The translations under genes were made by a program, and so were the position numbers. From Gallaecimonas kandeliae (lineage in GTDB: Bacteria > Pseudomonadota > Gammaproteobacteria > Enterobacterales > Gallaecimonadaceae), in NCBI RefSeq assembly GCF_030450055.1, contig NZ_CP118480.1, positions 1,329,415 through 1,393,414 of the forward strand: 64,000 nucleotides of DNA, read 5' to 3'. Under the pieces are notes generated by a model. It made no database searches and was not told where the DNA came from. It saw only the letters and a list, made by a program, of their open reading frames with translations. Shown piece after piece: positions 53,828 through 62,751 of this stretch. Position 1 is the stretch's first letter; the number at the start of each line of letters is the position of its first letter.

Positions 53828-54652
53828 ATGCTTTACGACCTGCACAGCCACACCCATTTTTCCGACGGCCGCCTCTCCCCCAGGGAGCTGGTGGCGCGGG
53901 CTATTGAGCGCCGGGTAAGCCACCTGGCCATCACCGATCATGACAGCGTCGCGGGCCTCGCCGAAGCCCGAGAAGCGGCGGGAGAGGCGCTTGAGCTCAT
54001 CAACGGCATCGAGTTTTCCACCTGCTGGCAGAACAAGGAGATCCACGTGGTGGGTCTCTGGGTGGAGCCGCAGCATGAGGCCCTGACCACCCTCATCGCC
54101 GCCCAGGCCGAGCGCCGGGAGCGGCGCGCAGAGGAAATGGCCAGGCGCCTGGAGAAGGCCCGGGTGCCCGGCGCCCTGGAAGGCGCCCGCGCCCTGGCAG
54201 GCTCAGGCACCCTGACCCGGGCCCATTTCGCGCAGTACATCATGAACCAGGGCAAGGCCCCGACCATGCAGGCGGTGTTCAAGAAATACCTGACCCGCGG
54301 CAACCCCGGTTATGTGCCGCCACCCTGGCCCGAGATGGGCGAGGCCATTGCGGCTATCAGGGCTGCCGGCGGCGTCGCCGTGCTGGCCCACCCGGGCCGC
54401 TATAAGCTTTCCGGTAAATGGCTGCGCAAGCTGGTGGCGGACTTTGCCGAGCAGGGCGGCCAGGCCCTGGAAGTGGCCCAGTGCCAGCAACCCCTGAATG
54501 AGCGGCGTTTCCTGGCGGAATTGGCCGCCGAGCACCAACTCGCCGGCTCCCAGGGGTCCGATTTTCATTACCCCAGCCCTTTTTCGGAGCTGGGGCGCAA
54601 CCTTTACCTGCCGGCGGGCTGCCGCGCAGTCTGGGAGAGGGAATCCTTATGA
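53828..54652 (+). CDS. rnm: 5'-3' exoribonuclease RNase AM (YciV/TrpH)
   Basis: A 274-aa PHP-domain phosphoesterase. DLHSHTHFSDG, ITDHDSVAG, VLAHPGRYK and GSDFHYP bind three metals. It matures the 5' ends of rRNAs and degrades short RNAs. Divergent from the trp leader and overlapping yciO by 4 bp, as in E. coli. Confidence 0.94.
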   Translation: MLYDLHSHTHFSDGRLSPRELVARAIERRVSHLAITDHDSVAGLAEAREAAGEALELINGIEFSTCWQNKEIHVVGLWVEPQHEALTTLIAAQAERRERRAEEMARRLEKARVPGALEGARALAGSGTLTRAHFAQYIMNQGKAPTMQAVFKKYLTRGNPGYVPPPWPEMGEAIAAIRAAGGVAVLAHPGRYKLSGKWLRKLVADFAEQGGQALEVAQCQQPLNERRFLAELAAEHQLAGSQGSDFHYPSPFSELGRNLYLPAGCRAVWERESL

Positions 54653-55269
54653 GCCAATTTTTCTACGTCCACCCGGAGAACCCCCAGGCCAGGCTGATCA
54701 GCCAGGCCGTGGCCATCATCCGTAGCGGTGGCGTCATCGTCTACCCCACCGATTCGGGCTATGCCCTGGGTTGCCACCTGGGGGACAAGGCGGCCCTGGA
54801 GCGCATAGTGCGCATCCGCCAGCTGCATGACGACCACAATTTTACCCTGGTCTGCAAGGATCTCTCCGAGTTGTCCCTCTATGCCAGGGTGGACAACCAG
54901 GCCTTTCGCCTTATCCGCAACAACACCCCTGGGCCTTACACCTTCATCCTCAAGGGCACCAAGGAGGTGCCCAAGCGCCTGCTCAACCCCAAGCGCAAGA
55001 CCATAGGGCTGCGGGTGCCGGACAACGTCATCGCCCTGGCGCTGCTGGAAGCCCTGGGGGAGCCGTTGATGTCGACGTCGCTTATCCTGCCCGGCAACGA
55101 CTTTACCGAGTCGGATCCCGAGGATTTCCGTTTCGGCCTGGAGCGGCAGGTGGACCTCATCATCCACGGCGGCGTGCTGGGGGAAAAACCCACCAGCGTC
55201 ATTGACATGAGCGAAGAGGCCGTCGAGATTGTCAGGGTCGGCGCAGGAGACGTGACCCCCTTCCAATGA
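54649..55269 (+). CDS. yciO: YciO, Sua5/YrdC-fold protein
   Basis: A 206-aa protein of the L-threonylcarbamoyladenylate synthase family. GGVIVYPTDSGYALGCHLGD is the nucleotide region, and FILKGTKEVPKRLLNPKRKT the second. It is distinct from the essential TsaC and its role is not settled. It overlaps rnm and scpA by 4 bp. Confidence 0.93.
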   Translation: MSQFFYVHPENPQARLISQAVAIIRSGGVIVYPTDSGYALGCHLGDKAALERIVRIRQLHDDHNFTLVCKDLSELSLYARVDNQAFRLIRNNTPGPYTFILKGTKEVPKRLLNPKRKTIGLRVPDNVIALALLEALGEPLMSTSLILPGNDFTESDPEDFRFGLERQVDLIIHGGVLGEKPTSVIDMSEEAVEIVRVGAGDVTPFQ

Positions 55270-56090
55270 CCCAGGACACCCCGACCCAGCCCATACAGCA
55301 GCCTTTGCCGCTGGCCTTTGTCCACGGGCAGCCTTTCACCGAGCTGCCCGAGGATCTCTATATCCCGCCACAGGCGCTGGAGGTCTTCCTCGAAGCCTTC
55401 GAGGGCCCCCTGGATCTGCTGCTCTACCTCATCCGCCGCGACAAGGTCGACATCGTCGACATGCCCCTGGCCCGTATCACGGCCCAGTACATGGAGTACG
55501 TGGAGCTGATGCAGGAGCTGAAGCTGGAGCTGGCCGCCGAATACCTGGTGATGGCCGCCATCCTCGCCGAGATCAAATCCCGGCTGCTGCTGCCAAGGAG
55601 GGTCAGCGAAGAGGGCGAGGAAGAGGTGGACCCCAGGGCCGAGCTGATCCGCCGCCTCCAGGAATACGAGGTGATGAAGCAGGCCGCCCAGGACATCGAC
55701 GCCCTGCCGCGGGTGGAGCGGGACACCTTTATCGCCGGCGCCGACACAGGCCCCGGCTGTGCCCCCATCAAGCTGCAGCCCGAGGTGGCGCTGGAAGAGC
55801 TGGTGTTGGCGCTGTCGGGGGTGCTCAAGCGCGCGGCCATGTTCGAAAAGCACCAGATCAGCAAGGAAAAGCTCAGCACCCGCGAGCGCATGGCCAGGGT
55901 GCTGGAGATCCTGGCCGAGGCCGGCCACCTGCCCTTTGTCGCCCTTTTTACGCCCGAAGAGGGCCGGTCCGGCGTGGTGGTCACCTTCGTGGCTATCCTT
56001 GAACTGCAGAAGCTGGCTGCGGTGCGCATCATCCAGCCCGAGCCCCTGAGCCCTATCCGCGTGGAGATCCGCCATGGCCAGGACAGGTGA
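55266..56090 (+). CDS. scpA: Segregation and condensation protein A
   Basis: A 274-aa kleisin. VFLEAFEGPLDLLLYLIRRD is the SMC-binding N-terminus. AAEYLVMAAILAEIKSRLLL is the central helix. The C-terminal winged helix ends at the gene tail RVEIRHGQDR. That tail is repeated 58 bp later over the start of scpB. Confidence 0.93.
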   Translation: MTQDTPTQPIQQPLPLAFVHGQPFTELPEDLYIPPQALEVFLEAFEGPLDLLLYLIRRDKVDIVDMPLARITAQYMEYVELMQELKLELAAEYLVMAAILAEIKSRLLLPRRVSEEGEEEVDPRAELIRRLQEYEVMKQAAQDIDALPRVERDTFIAGADTGPGCAPIKLQPEVALEELVLALSGVLKRAAMFEKHQISKEKLSTRERMARVLEILAEAGHLPFVALFTPEEGRSGVVVTFVAILELQKLAAVRIIQPEPLSPIRVEIRHGQDR

Positions 56091-56152
56091 CGAAGGACGC
56101 CAACGGGTGTCGTTGAGAGTGGAGGTCAGCCATGGCCAAGATCAGTGACGAA
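56061..56152 (+). repeat. Tail duplication of scpA overlapping the scpB start (56061-56094 and 56119-56152)
   Basis: 34-bp segments 58 bp apart, 28 identical. In the scpA frame the first reads VEIRHGQDR-stop, the second VEVSHGQDQ-stop. Several differences are synonymous (CAG/CAA, GAC/GAT, and CGC/AGA just outside). The scpB ATG (56132) lies inside the second copy. Confidence 0.85.
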
Positions 56153-56695
56153 CAGCTTAAACAGGTGCTGGAGGCGGCCCTGTTCGTGGCCGGCCGGCCC
56201 CTGTCGGCCCAAGATCTGCTGGACAGCGTGCTGGCAGGCTATACAATCTCGCGTCCCAAGCTCACCAAGGCCCTGCAGGCCCTGGAGCTGGACTACAGGC
56301 CCCGCGGCATCCAACTGGTGGAAGTGGCCAGCGGTTGGCGCTTCCAGGCCAACGACGCCCTGAGCCCGCTGCTGTCCCGGCTCTGGGTAGAAAAGGCACC
56401 GCGGTACTCGCGGGCGACCCTGGAGACCCTGGCCCTCATCGCCTACCGCCAGCCCATTACCCGCGGCGAGATTGAGGAAGTGCGGGGCGTTGCCGTCAGC
56501 ACCCAGATCATCCGCACCCTGGAAGAGCGGGGTTGGATCCGGGTGGTGGGGACCAAGGAAGTGCCTGGCCGCCCGGCGCTGTTTGGCACTACCCGCCAGT
56601 TTCTGGACGACATGAATTTGAAAAGCCTGGGCGATTTGCCCGAGCTGATGGACATCACCAACCCAGCCGAGAGGCTCGAAGAGGAAACCCCATGA
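56132..56695 (+). CDS. scpB: Segregation and condensation protein B
   Basis: A 187-aa double winged-helix protein that dimerises and binds Scp[21 protein letters not shown] and [20 protein letters not shown] followed by [20 protein letters not shown]. Gap of 41 bp from scpA, unlike the other tight junctions, filled by the scpA tail copy. It overlaps rluB by 4 bp. Confidence 0.95.
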   Translation: MAKISDEQLKQVLEAALFVAGRPLSAQDLLDSVLAGYTISRPKLTKALQALELDYRPRGIQLVEVASGWRFQANDALSPLLSRLWVEKAPRYSRATLETLALIAYRQPITRGEIEEVRGVAVSTQIIRTLEERGWIRVVGTKEVPGRPALFGTTRQFLDDMNLKSLGDLPELMDITNPAERLEEETP

Positions 56696-57750
56696 CAGAG
56701 AAATTGCAGAAAGTCCTGGCCCGTGCCGGCCACGGCTCCCGCCGCCAGCTTGAAGCCCTGATCGCCGCCGGCCGCATCAGCGTCAACGGCAAGGTCGCCA
56801 CCCTGGGCGACCGTATCGACAGCCATGCCGAAGTGCGTATCGACGGCCATATAGTGCCCATCAGCAGCTCCGAAGAGGTGGTCTGCCGAGTGCTGATGTA
56901 CAACAAGCCCGAAGGCGAACTCTGCTCGCGCAAGGATCCCGAAGGCAGGGCCACCGTCTTCGACCGCCTACCGCGCCTCAAGCAGGGCCGCTGGGTGGCC
57001 GTCGGCCGCCTCGACATCAACACCTCTGGCCTGCTGCTGTTCACCACAGACGGCGAGCTGGCCAACCGCTTGATGCACCCCAGCCACCAGGTGGAGCGGG
57101 AGTACCAGGTGCGCATCTTCGGTGAAGTGACAGACGCCATGCTCAAGACCTTGCGCAAGGGCGTGCAGCTTGAAGACGGCCCGGCCCACTTCAACAGCAT
57201 CAGGTTCACCGGCGGCGAAGGCATGAACCAATGGTTCGCCGTCACCCTGGCAGAGGGCCGCAACCGCGAAGTGCGCCGGCTTTGGGAATCCCAGGGAGTA
57301 CAGGTGTCGCGCCTTATCCGTACCCAGTACGGCAAGATGGATCTCGACCGCCAACTGCCCCAGGGCGGCTGGAAGGAGCTGGCCAAGCCCGAAGTCAACT
57401 ACCTGCGCACCCTGGTAGGCCTGCCGGAAGAGACTCGTACCCTGTTGGACGAGCGGGCCGACGCCAAGGACAACCCTTATGTCCTTGCCGCCCGTATCCG
57501 CCGCGCCGTCAAGCGTGACAAGGCCAGGGAAACAGAGCAGGGCCGTGGCCAGCAGCGCCAGGAAAAGCCCCGCCAGGAAAAGCCCGGCAAAGAAGGTCCC
57601 AGGCTGCGCGGCGAGCAAGCCGGCACCAAGAAGCCGGGCCGCCCCGGTGACAAGGCCCGTCAAGGTGGCGAACAGGGAAGGCCTGCCCGCCCCGGCGGCC
57701 GCAAGGCCCCCACCAGGGCCGGCCGCAATGAGAGCCGCCGCAAGCCCTGA
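56692..57750 (+). CDS. rluB: 23S rRNA pseudouridine 2605 synthase
   Basis: A 352-aa enzyme. An N-terminal S4 domain ([20 protein letters not shown]) precedes the RsuA-type catalytic domain with the Asp in [14 protein letters not shown] long C-terminal tail (about 260-352) is rich in Arg, Lys, Pro, Gly and Gln and probably disordered, binding RNA. Confidence 0.95.
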   Translation: MTEKLQKVLARAGHGSRRQLEALIAAGRISVNGKVATLGDRIDSHAEVRIDGHIVPISSSEEVVCRVLMYNKPEGELCSRKDPEGRATVFDRLPRLKQGRWVAVGRLDINTSGLLLFTTDGELANRLMHPSHQVEREYQVRIFGEVTDAMLKTLRKGVQLEDGPAHFNSIRFTGGEGMNQWFAVTLAEGRNREVRRLWESQGVQVSRLIRTQYGKMDLDRQLPQGGWKELAKPEVNYLRTLVGLPEETRTLLDERADAKDNPYVLAARIRRAVKRDKARETEQGRGQQRQEKPRQEKPGKEGPRLRGEQAGTKKPGRPGDKARQGGEQGRPARPGGRKAPTRAGRNESRRKP

Positions 57751-57751
57751 T

Positions 57752-57782
57752 AAAAAAAGCCGCCCTTTGGGCGGCTTTTTCG
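57752..57782. terminator. Terminator of the rnm-rluB operon and TonB receptor
   Basis: AAAAAAAGCCGCC-CTTT-GGGCGGCTTTTT lies between converging genes. Confidence 0.87.
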
Positions 57783-57792
57783 TTGGGGTGCT

Positions 57793-60393
57793 TTAGAAGC
57801 GGTAGTTGACCCTGAAGTAGGCGAAACGGCCTTGGGCGGACGCTGTCTCGGTGTCGTAGCCCATGAAGTCGTTGTCGGAGAAGGGCGGCTTCTCGTTGAA
57901 GAGGTTGTTGGCGCCCAGCGTCAGTTTCCAGTGCTCCAGGCCCTGGTAGCTGACGCTGGTGTCCAACGTCACGAAGCGGTCCACCGTGCCGTCGGCGCCG
58001 ACGTCGACGTTGTCTTCGTACTGGCCGATGTAGTTGACCCTGGCGGTGGCGGCCCAGTCGTTCAGGCTCCAATCCAGGGCGGCGTTCCAGCGCCATTCGG
58101 GGTGGCGCCACTTGCCGGCCAGGTTACGTTCTTTGCCGTCTGCCTTGATCTCCTTGAAGTTGTTCACCCAGGTCAGCAGGTAGCTCAGGTTGAAGAGGCC
58201 AACGTTGCTGTCCAGGTGGTAGCGCATGTCGAGATCGATGCCGTCTGTCTTCTGGCCACCGAGGTTCTGGTACTGGTCGACTATCTGGAAGATGCGGCCG
58301 GGCACGCCGTTGGCGGCCGGTTCACGGATCACCTGGAAGTTGTCTTCCGCTACCCCATTGGCCATTTGCGTCAAACGGTACTGGGTGTCGGTGTCGATGA
58401 GGTTCTTCTGGTCGTAATTCCAGTAGTCCATCACCACTTCCAGTGCGTCGAGGGGCTGCCAGACCATGCCGAGGTTGTAGGAGTCGGATTTCTCCGGCTT
58501 CAGATCCGGGTTACCGGACAGGATCACGGTGCGCTCCAGGCCTTTGCAGTCCTCATCGGCTCCGGTTTTCTCGCAGCGCAGCGGGTCTGTAAGACTTGGC
58601 GACTCTTGGGTCGGGCCCAGGCCCAGCTGCACCAGGGATGGGGCGCGGAAGGCCTTGCCCCAGGAGCCGCGCAGCATCAGATCCTCTGTGACCTTGTACT
58701 GCAGGGCGACTTTGGGGCTGGTGTTGGTGCCGAAGTCGGAATAGTGCTCGTAACGCAGGGCCAACTGGGCTTCCAGTTTTTCCACTATCGGCAGGGCCAG
58801 TTCGCCGTAGACCGAATACTGGTTGCGGCTGCCGAAGGCGGTGGTGGCTTCGGTGCCGAACACCTCGCCGCGCAGGAACAGCTCGTCCGGGACGTCTTCT
58901 ATCTCCTCCTGGCGGTATTCGACGCCGACGGCGTATTGGCTGTCGCCGCCGGGCAGGGCGAAGGCGTCACCGGAGATCTGGCCGTCCCAGGCCTTGGTCA
59001 CGGAGCGGCCGGAACGGGTGGTCTGGACGCTGATATCGTCGATGACCGCCGGATCCTGCTCTGTGGCGAAGGGGTTGTAGAGGCCGGCGTTGATGGCGTC
59101 CTGGAAGCGGGAACTCTGCACAAAGCCGGACTTGCCGTATTCGTGGCTGCGGGAGCGGGAGTAGGTGTAGGACAGTTCCCAGTCGAAAGCGTTTTGCTGG
59201 CCGTTCAGGCCCAGCACCAGGCGCTGGTTGTCCGCTTCCACCTGCTTGTGGCGGGCACCGGCTTCGGTGGTGCGGCGGCGCATGGTCAGGTCTTCACCCG
59301 GGAAGGGGTTGGTGGCTGCGCCAGAGGTGAACAGGGGGTTGTCCGCCAGCATGTAGAACTCCCCGAAGGAGGGGCTGGGGGCGCCATGCACGTTGCTGGT
59401 GGAGTGCTGGACGTTGGCTTCCATGAAGCCGGTGATGTTTTCGGTGATCTCCTGCTGGTGGGTCAGGATGAGGCCGGTTCGCTCTGTGGAGGGGTTGAGG
59501 GTCATCCAGGGCGCGTAGTTGAAGCGACAATAAGCTCCAATACGGTCTTCAACAGGGCAGTTGACGTCCGGCTGCCATTCGTAGAGATCGGATTTGGGGG
59601 TGATGGATCCGTCCGCGCCCACTGTGGCGGGGATATAGGAGCCGGGGTTGCCGGAAGAGGATCTATGGTCTGTACCACCACGGCTGCTCTGGTCAGCATT
59701 CCTGGAGTAGCTGCGGTCGCTGTAGAAGGTCTCGTCGCGCTTGAAGTAGTCCAGGATCACGGTGGTGTGGGCCTTGTCGTCGCCGTGGCCCCAGAGCAGG
59801 GAGGCGGACTTCTCGGCGCCGCCGCCGTCCTTGGTGTCGCCCATGCTGGCGTTGATCTCGGTGCCGTCGAAATTCTTCTTGAGGATGACGTTGACCACGC
59901 CGGCGATGGCGTCGGAGCCGTAGATGGCCGAGGCGCCGTCCTTGAGCACGTCGATACGCTCTATGGCGGCGACGGGGATGGCGTTGATGTCCACGAAGGC
60001 GGTGTCTATGCCCTGGGCGAAGGCGTTGACGGCGATGCGCCTGCCGTTCAGCAGCACCAGGGTGGAGTCGGCCCCCAGGCCGCGCAGGGATATACCGGCT
60101 GAGCCGTTGGCGGTGGAGTCGGAGTCGTTACCCTGGGGGCTGAAGCTGCCGTTGCCGGCAACGGGCAGCTTCTTCAGCAGTTCGCCCAGATCACGGGCGC
60201 CGGAACGGGCTATCTGGTTGGCGTCGATGTAGAGCACGGGTGAGGGGCCTTCCAGGTCGGCCCTGCGGATATGGGAACCGGTCACTTCGATACGTTCGAC
60301 CTGATCGTCCTTCTTGTCATCGGCGGCCTGGGCCAGGGACGAGGCTGCCAGGGTGCTGAGCACGGCCGTGGCCAACAGGGTTTTGCGATACAT
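57793..60393 (-). CDS. TonB-dependent outer-membrane receptor
   Basis: An 866-aa receptor with signal peptide (cleavage near SLAQA-AD, residue 23). The plug is VERIEVTGSHIRRADLEGPS. The beta barrel ends in FRVNYRF with C-terminal Phe as in outer-membrane proteins. Start at the ATG at 60393 after GGAGG. No regulator or ABC genes are adjacent, so the ligand is unknown. A palindrome 32 bp upstream is a likely operator. Confidence 0.92.
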   Translation of the reverse strand: MYRKTLLATAVLSTLAASSLAQAADDKKDDQVERIEVTGSHIRRADLEGPSPVLYIDANQIARSGARDLGELLKKLPVAGNGSFSPQGNDSDSTANGSAGISLRGLGADSTLVLLNGRRIAVNAFAQGIDTAFVDINAIPVAAIERIDVLKDGASAIYGSDAIAGVVNVILKKNFDGTEINASMGDTKDGGGAEKSASLLWGHGDDKAHTTVILDYFKRDETFYSDRSYSRNADQSSRGGTDHRSSSGNPGSYIPATVGADGSITPKSDLYEWQPDVNCPVEDRIGAYCRFNYAPWMTLNPSTERTGLILTHQQEITENITGFMEANVQHSTSNVHGAPSPSFGEFYMLADNPLFTSGAATNPFPGEDLTMRRRTTEAGARHKQVEADNQRLVLGLNGQQNAFDWELSYTYSRSRSHEYGKSGFVQSSRFQDAINAGLYNPFATEQDPAVIDDISVQTTRSGRSVTKAWDGQISGDAFALPGGDSQYAVGVEYRQEEIEDVPDELFLRGEVFGTEATTAFGSRNQYSVYGELALPIVEKLEAQLALRYEHYSDFGTNTSPKVALQYKVTEDLMLRGSWGKAFRAPSLVQLGLGPTQESPSLTDPLRCEKTGADEDCKGLERTVILSGNPDLKPEKSDSYNLGMVWQPLDALEVVMDYWNYDQKNLIDTDTQYRLTQMANGVAEDNFQVIREPAANGVPGRIFQIVDQYQNLGGQKTDGIDLDMRYHLDSNVGLFNLSYLLTWVNNFKEIKADGKERNLAGKWRHPEWRWNAALDWSLNDWAATARVNYIGQYEDNVDVGADGTVDRFVTLDTSVSYQGLEHWKLTLGANNLFNEKPPFSDNDFMGYDTETASAQGRFAYFRVNYRF

Positions 60394-60424
60394 GGGGGTC
60401 CTCCCGTCGTTATATTTTTGTTGT

Positions 60425-60440
60425 GTTACCAAATGGTAAC
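60425..60440. promoter_or_regulatory. Palindromic operator candidate upstream of the TonB receptor
   Basis: GTTACCAAATGGTAAC is a perfect inverted repeat of 6-bp arms around AAAT, 32 bp before the start codon. Similar half-sites occur in GntR/LacI-family sugar regulators, but assignment is inference. Confidence 0.55.
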
Positions 60441-60565
60441 GAAACCAACATAAGGCGCCTGAGGTAGGGCCTGGAAAGGCAGTTTGATGTTTTTTGTTTG
60501 TTAAAGTGCCTTCTTTTGAAAGGCCTCGAGCAAGGGGGGGAAGCGGCTTTGTTGGGGGCGGGAAA

Positions 60566-60595
60566 GAAAAACGCCGGCGGGTGCCGGCGTTTTTT
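60566..60595 (-). terminator. Terminator of the Lys/Ala/Pro-rich gene
   Basis: ACGCCGGC-ACCC-GCCGGCGT then TTTTC on the minus strand, starting directly after the stop codon. Confidence 0.85.
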
Positions 60596-60978
60596 CAGAA
60601 GCCGCGGGGGCGGCGGCAGTGGTGGTCACGGCCTTCCAGGACATCTTCCCAGAACGCCTTGGGCAGCAGGCCGCTACCGGCACTGACTTGGGTGACCGCT
60701 TTCTTGGCCGGTGCCGCCTTGGGGGCAGCGGCTTTCTTGGGGGCGGCTTTCGGCTCTGCCTTGGGCGCGGCCGCTTTCTTGGCCGGGGTGGCCTTGGCCT
60801 CGCCGGCGCCGCCTTTGAGTTCGGCAGTCATATCGACGATATCCGCCAGGCGGACGCTTTTGCCGCCGTCGATGGCATACCAGCTGCCTTTTTGCTCGAT
60901 CTGCGGTTCTTTGCCGTTTTTGGCGTTGTAGGCAGCGATGAAGTCTGCCAATACTTGGTCTTTATCCAGAGTGGCCAT
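60595..60978 (-). CDS. Lys/Ala/Pro-rich protein with histone H1-like segment
   Basis: A 127-aa protein. The N-terminal 55 residues form a small domain (DQVLADFIAAYNAKNGKEPQ, SWYAIDGG, VRLADIVDMTAEL). A low-complexity stretch follows (about 60-94) of repeating PAKKAAAPKAEPKAAPKK, as in bacterial H1-like proteins. The end is LLPKAFWEDVLEGRDHHCRR. I recognise no named family with confidence. It has a strong promoter and terminator, suggesting abundant expression. Confidence 0.75.
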   Translation of the reverse strand: MATLDKDQVLADFIAAYNAKNGKEPQIEQKGSWYAIDGGKSVRLADIVDMTAELKGGAGEAKATPAKKAAAPKAEPKAAPKKAAAPKAAPAKKAVTQVSAGSGLLPKAFWEDVLEGRDHHCRRPRGF

Positions 60979-61028
60979 GGCCCTTTCCTTATATTCCTCG
61001 ACGTATAGGCGTGTTTAACCCGCCAGAT

Positions 61029-61057
61029 TTTATACTTATTTTAACAACCCCTGTCTA
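61029..61057 (-). promoter_or_regulatory. Promoter of the Lys/Ala/Pro-rich gene
   Basis: TAGACA (61052-61057), 17 bp, TATAAA (61029-61034), each matching 5 of 6 consensus bases. Confidence 0.7.
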
Positions 61058-61117
61058 ATTTCATGGTTTTTGCCCTCAAGGTCCCCCTTTATCCTGGGCG
61101 GCGAAGAAGGAGGAAAA

Positions 61118-61873
61118 ATGGAACGTCAGCACTTGCTCGGCTACTTGGACGAGTTGCTCAAGCCCACGCTTTTTCGTGATTATGCCCCCAACGGCCTGCA
61201 GGTGGAGGGCGGCGAGGAAGTCACCCGCATCATGACCGGGGTTACCGCCAGCCAGGCCCTGATCGACGAGGCCATCGGCTGGGGGGCCGATCTGCTGCTG
61301 GTGCATCACGGTTATTTCTGGAAGAACGAACCCCAGATCATCACCGGCATCAAGGCCAAGCGCATCAAGAGCCTCTTGGCCCACGACATCAACCTGGTGG
61401 GCTACCATCTGCCCCTGGACGCCCACCAGGGCCTGGGTAACAACGCCCAACTGGCCCGCCAGCTGGAGCTGGAGGTGCGTGGCGCCCTCGACGACGAGCT
61501 GGGCAAGGGCCTGGTGTGGAAGGGGCGCTTGCCGATGCCCATGCAGGCTCTGGACTTCTGCGCCTACCTGGAAGCCAAGCTTGGCCGCCGCCCCCTGCAC
61601 CTGCCGGGGGGACCCGAGGTGATAGAGACCGTCGCCTGGTGCACCGGCGGTGCCCAGGACTACATCGACTTGGCCGCCGATGCCGGCGTCGATGCCTTCA
61701 TCTCCGGTGAAGTCTCGGAGCGCACCACCCACATTGCCGCCGAGCGTGGCCTTCATTACTTCGCCGCCGGCCACCATGCCACAGAGCGCTATGGCATCAA
61801 GGCCTTGGGTGAGCACCTGGCCGACCAGTTCGATCTGGACGTGCGCTTCGTAGATCTGCCCAATCCCGTATGA
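61118..61873 (+). CDS. Nif3-like dinuclear metal protein (YbgI)
   Basis: A 251-aa protein of the Nif3/YbgI family. LLLVHHGYFWKNEPQIITG gives two His ligands, and YFAAGHHATERYGIKALGE the rest. Hexameric toroid with a di-metal site; hydrolase activity is presumed. AGAAGGAGG precedes the ATG at 61118. It overlaps cmoM by 4 bp. Confidence 0.93.
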   Translation: MERQHLLGYLDELLKPTLFRDYAPNGLQVEGGEEVTRIMTGVTASQALIDEAIGWGADLLLVHHGYFWKNEPQIITGIKAKRIKSLLAHDINLVGYHLPLDAHQGLGNNAQLARQLELEVRGALDDELGKGLVWKGRLPMPMQALDFCAYLEAKLGRRPLHLPGGPEVIETVAWCTGGAQDYIDLAADAGVDAFISGEVSERTTHIAAERGLHYFAAGHHATERYGIKALGEHLADQFDLDVRFVDLPNPV

Positions 61874-62613
61874 CCCAAGACCGCATCTTTGAAGACCGCC
61901 TGGCGGCCAAGTTCGGCCGCCGCATCTACGACAGCTACAAGGGCGCCTTGCGCCAACACCTGGTGCTGAGGGATCTCAAGCCGCTGCTGGCAGAGCTCCT
62001 GGACATACTGGACGTGGGCGGCGGCCAGGGGGAGATGAGCCTGCTGCTGGCCGGCCTTGGCCACCGCCTGGAGCTGGCCGAGCCGTCCGCCGAGATGCTG
62101 GCCAAGGCCCGCGAGGCCTTTGCAACTGCCGGTGTCCAGGTGCAGTGCCGCCAGGCCCGGCTCAAGGAGCTTACCGGCCAGTACCCGCTGGTGCTCTTCC
62201 ACGCCGTACTGGAGTGGCTGGGGGACCAGCACGGCTCACTGCAACAGGTGATGGACAGGGTGGCACCAGGCGGTCACCTCTCCTTGCTCTTCTACAACCG
62301 CCACAGCATCGACTTCAACCACCTCATCCGCGGCAACTACCGTCACCTGGAAAGGGGCAGCTACGGTGGCGGTCACAGCCTGACCCCTCACAGCCCGCTC
62401 TGGCCGGAAGACGTCTACGGTTGGCTGGAGGAGGCCGGCTGGACCCTGGAGGCCAAGACCGGCATCCGCTGTTTTTCCGACTATTTCCAGAAAGGGGAGC
62501 AGCAGCCGGATCTCGAGACCCGGATCCGCTGGGAGGAATGGGTGGCCAATCGCGAGCCCTATCGCAGCCTGGCCCGCTATATCCACGTCCTGGCCAGGAG
62601 GCCGGCTGAATAG
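61870..62613 (+). CDS. cmoM: tRNA cmo5U methyltransferase CmoM
   Basis: A 247-aa SAM enzyme (former SmtA). ILDVGGGQGEMSLLLAGLGH is the SAM loop, LVLFHAVLEWLGDQ is diagnostic, and the tail YIHVLARRPAE matches YIHVTARKP of E. coli. It methylates carboxymethoxyuridine at tRNA position 34. A short copy of its tail lies 52 bp later. Confidence 0.92.
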   Translation: MTQDRIFEDRLAAKFGRRIYDSYKGALRQHLVLRDLKPLLAELLDILDVGGGQGEMSLLLAGLGHRLELAEPSAEMLAKAREAFATAGVQVQCRQARLKELTGQYPLVLFHAVLEWLGDQHGSLQQVMDRVAPGGHLSLLFYNRHSIDFNHLIRGNYRHLERGSYGGGHSLTPHSPLWPEDVYGWLEEAGWTLEAKTGIRCFSDYFQKGEQQPDLETRIRWEEWVANREPYRSLARYIHVLARRPAE

Positions 62614-62661
62614 AGCCCGGGCTGCGGTTAGATCCCAGGTCCTGGCCAGGAGGCCTGGCTG
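62587..62661 (+). repeat. Short tail duplication of cmoM (62587-62603 and 62639-62655)
   Basis: A 17-bp exact match (GTCCTGGCCAGGAGGCC) 52 bp apart, then one base extra and GGCTGA. The copy reads VLARRPG-stop versus VLARRPAE-stop. Between them is the palindrome AGCCCGGGCT. The segment is GC-rich, so chance is harder to exclude than at the other loci. Confidence 0.6.
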
Positions 62662-62751
62662 AGGCCCTGACCCTTTCCCATGCCAGCTCTTGGCAATAAA
62701 GGCAGGCCTGCGGGCCAGTCTGCAGCTTACCTTTTCTCGACGAGAAAGGCC

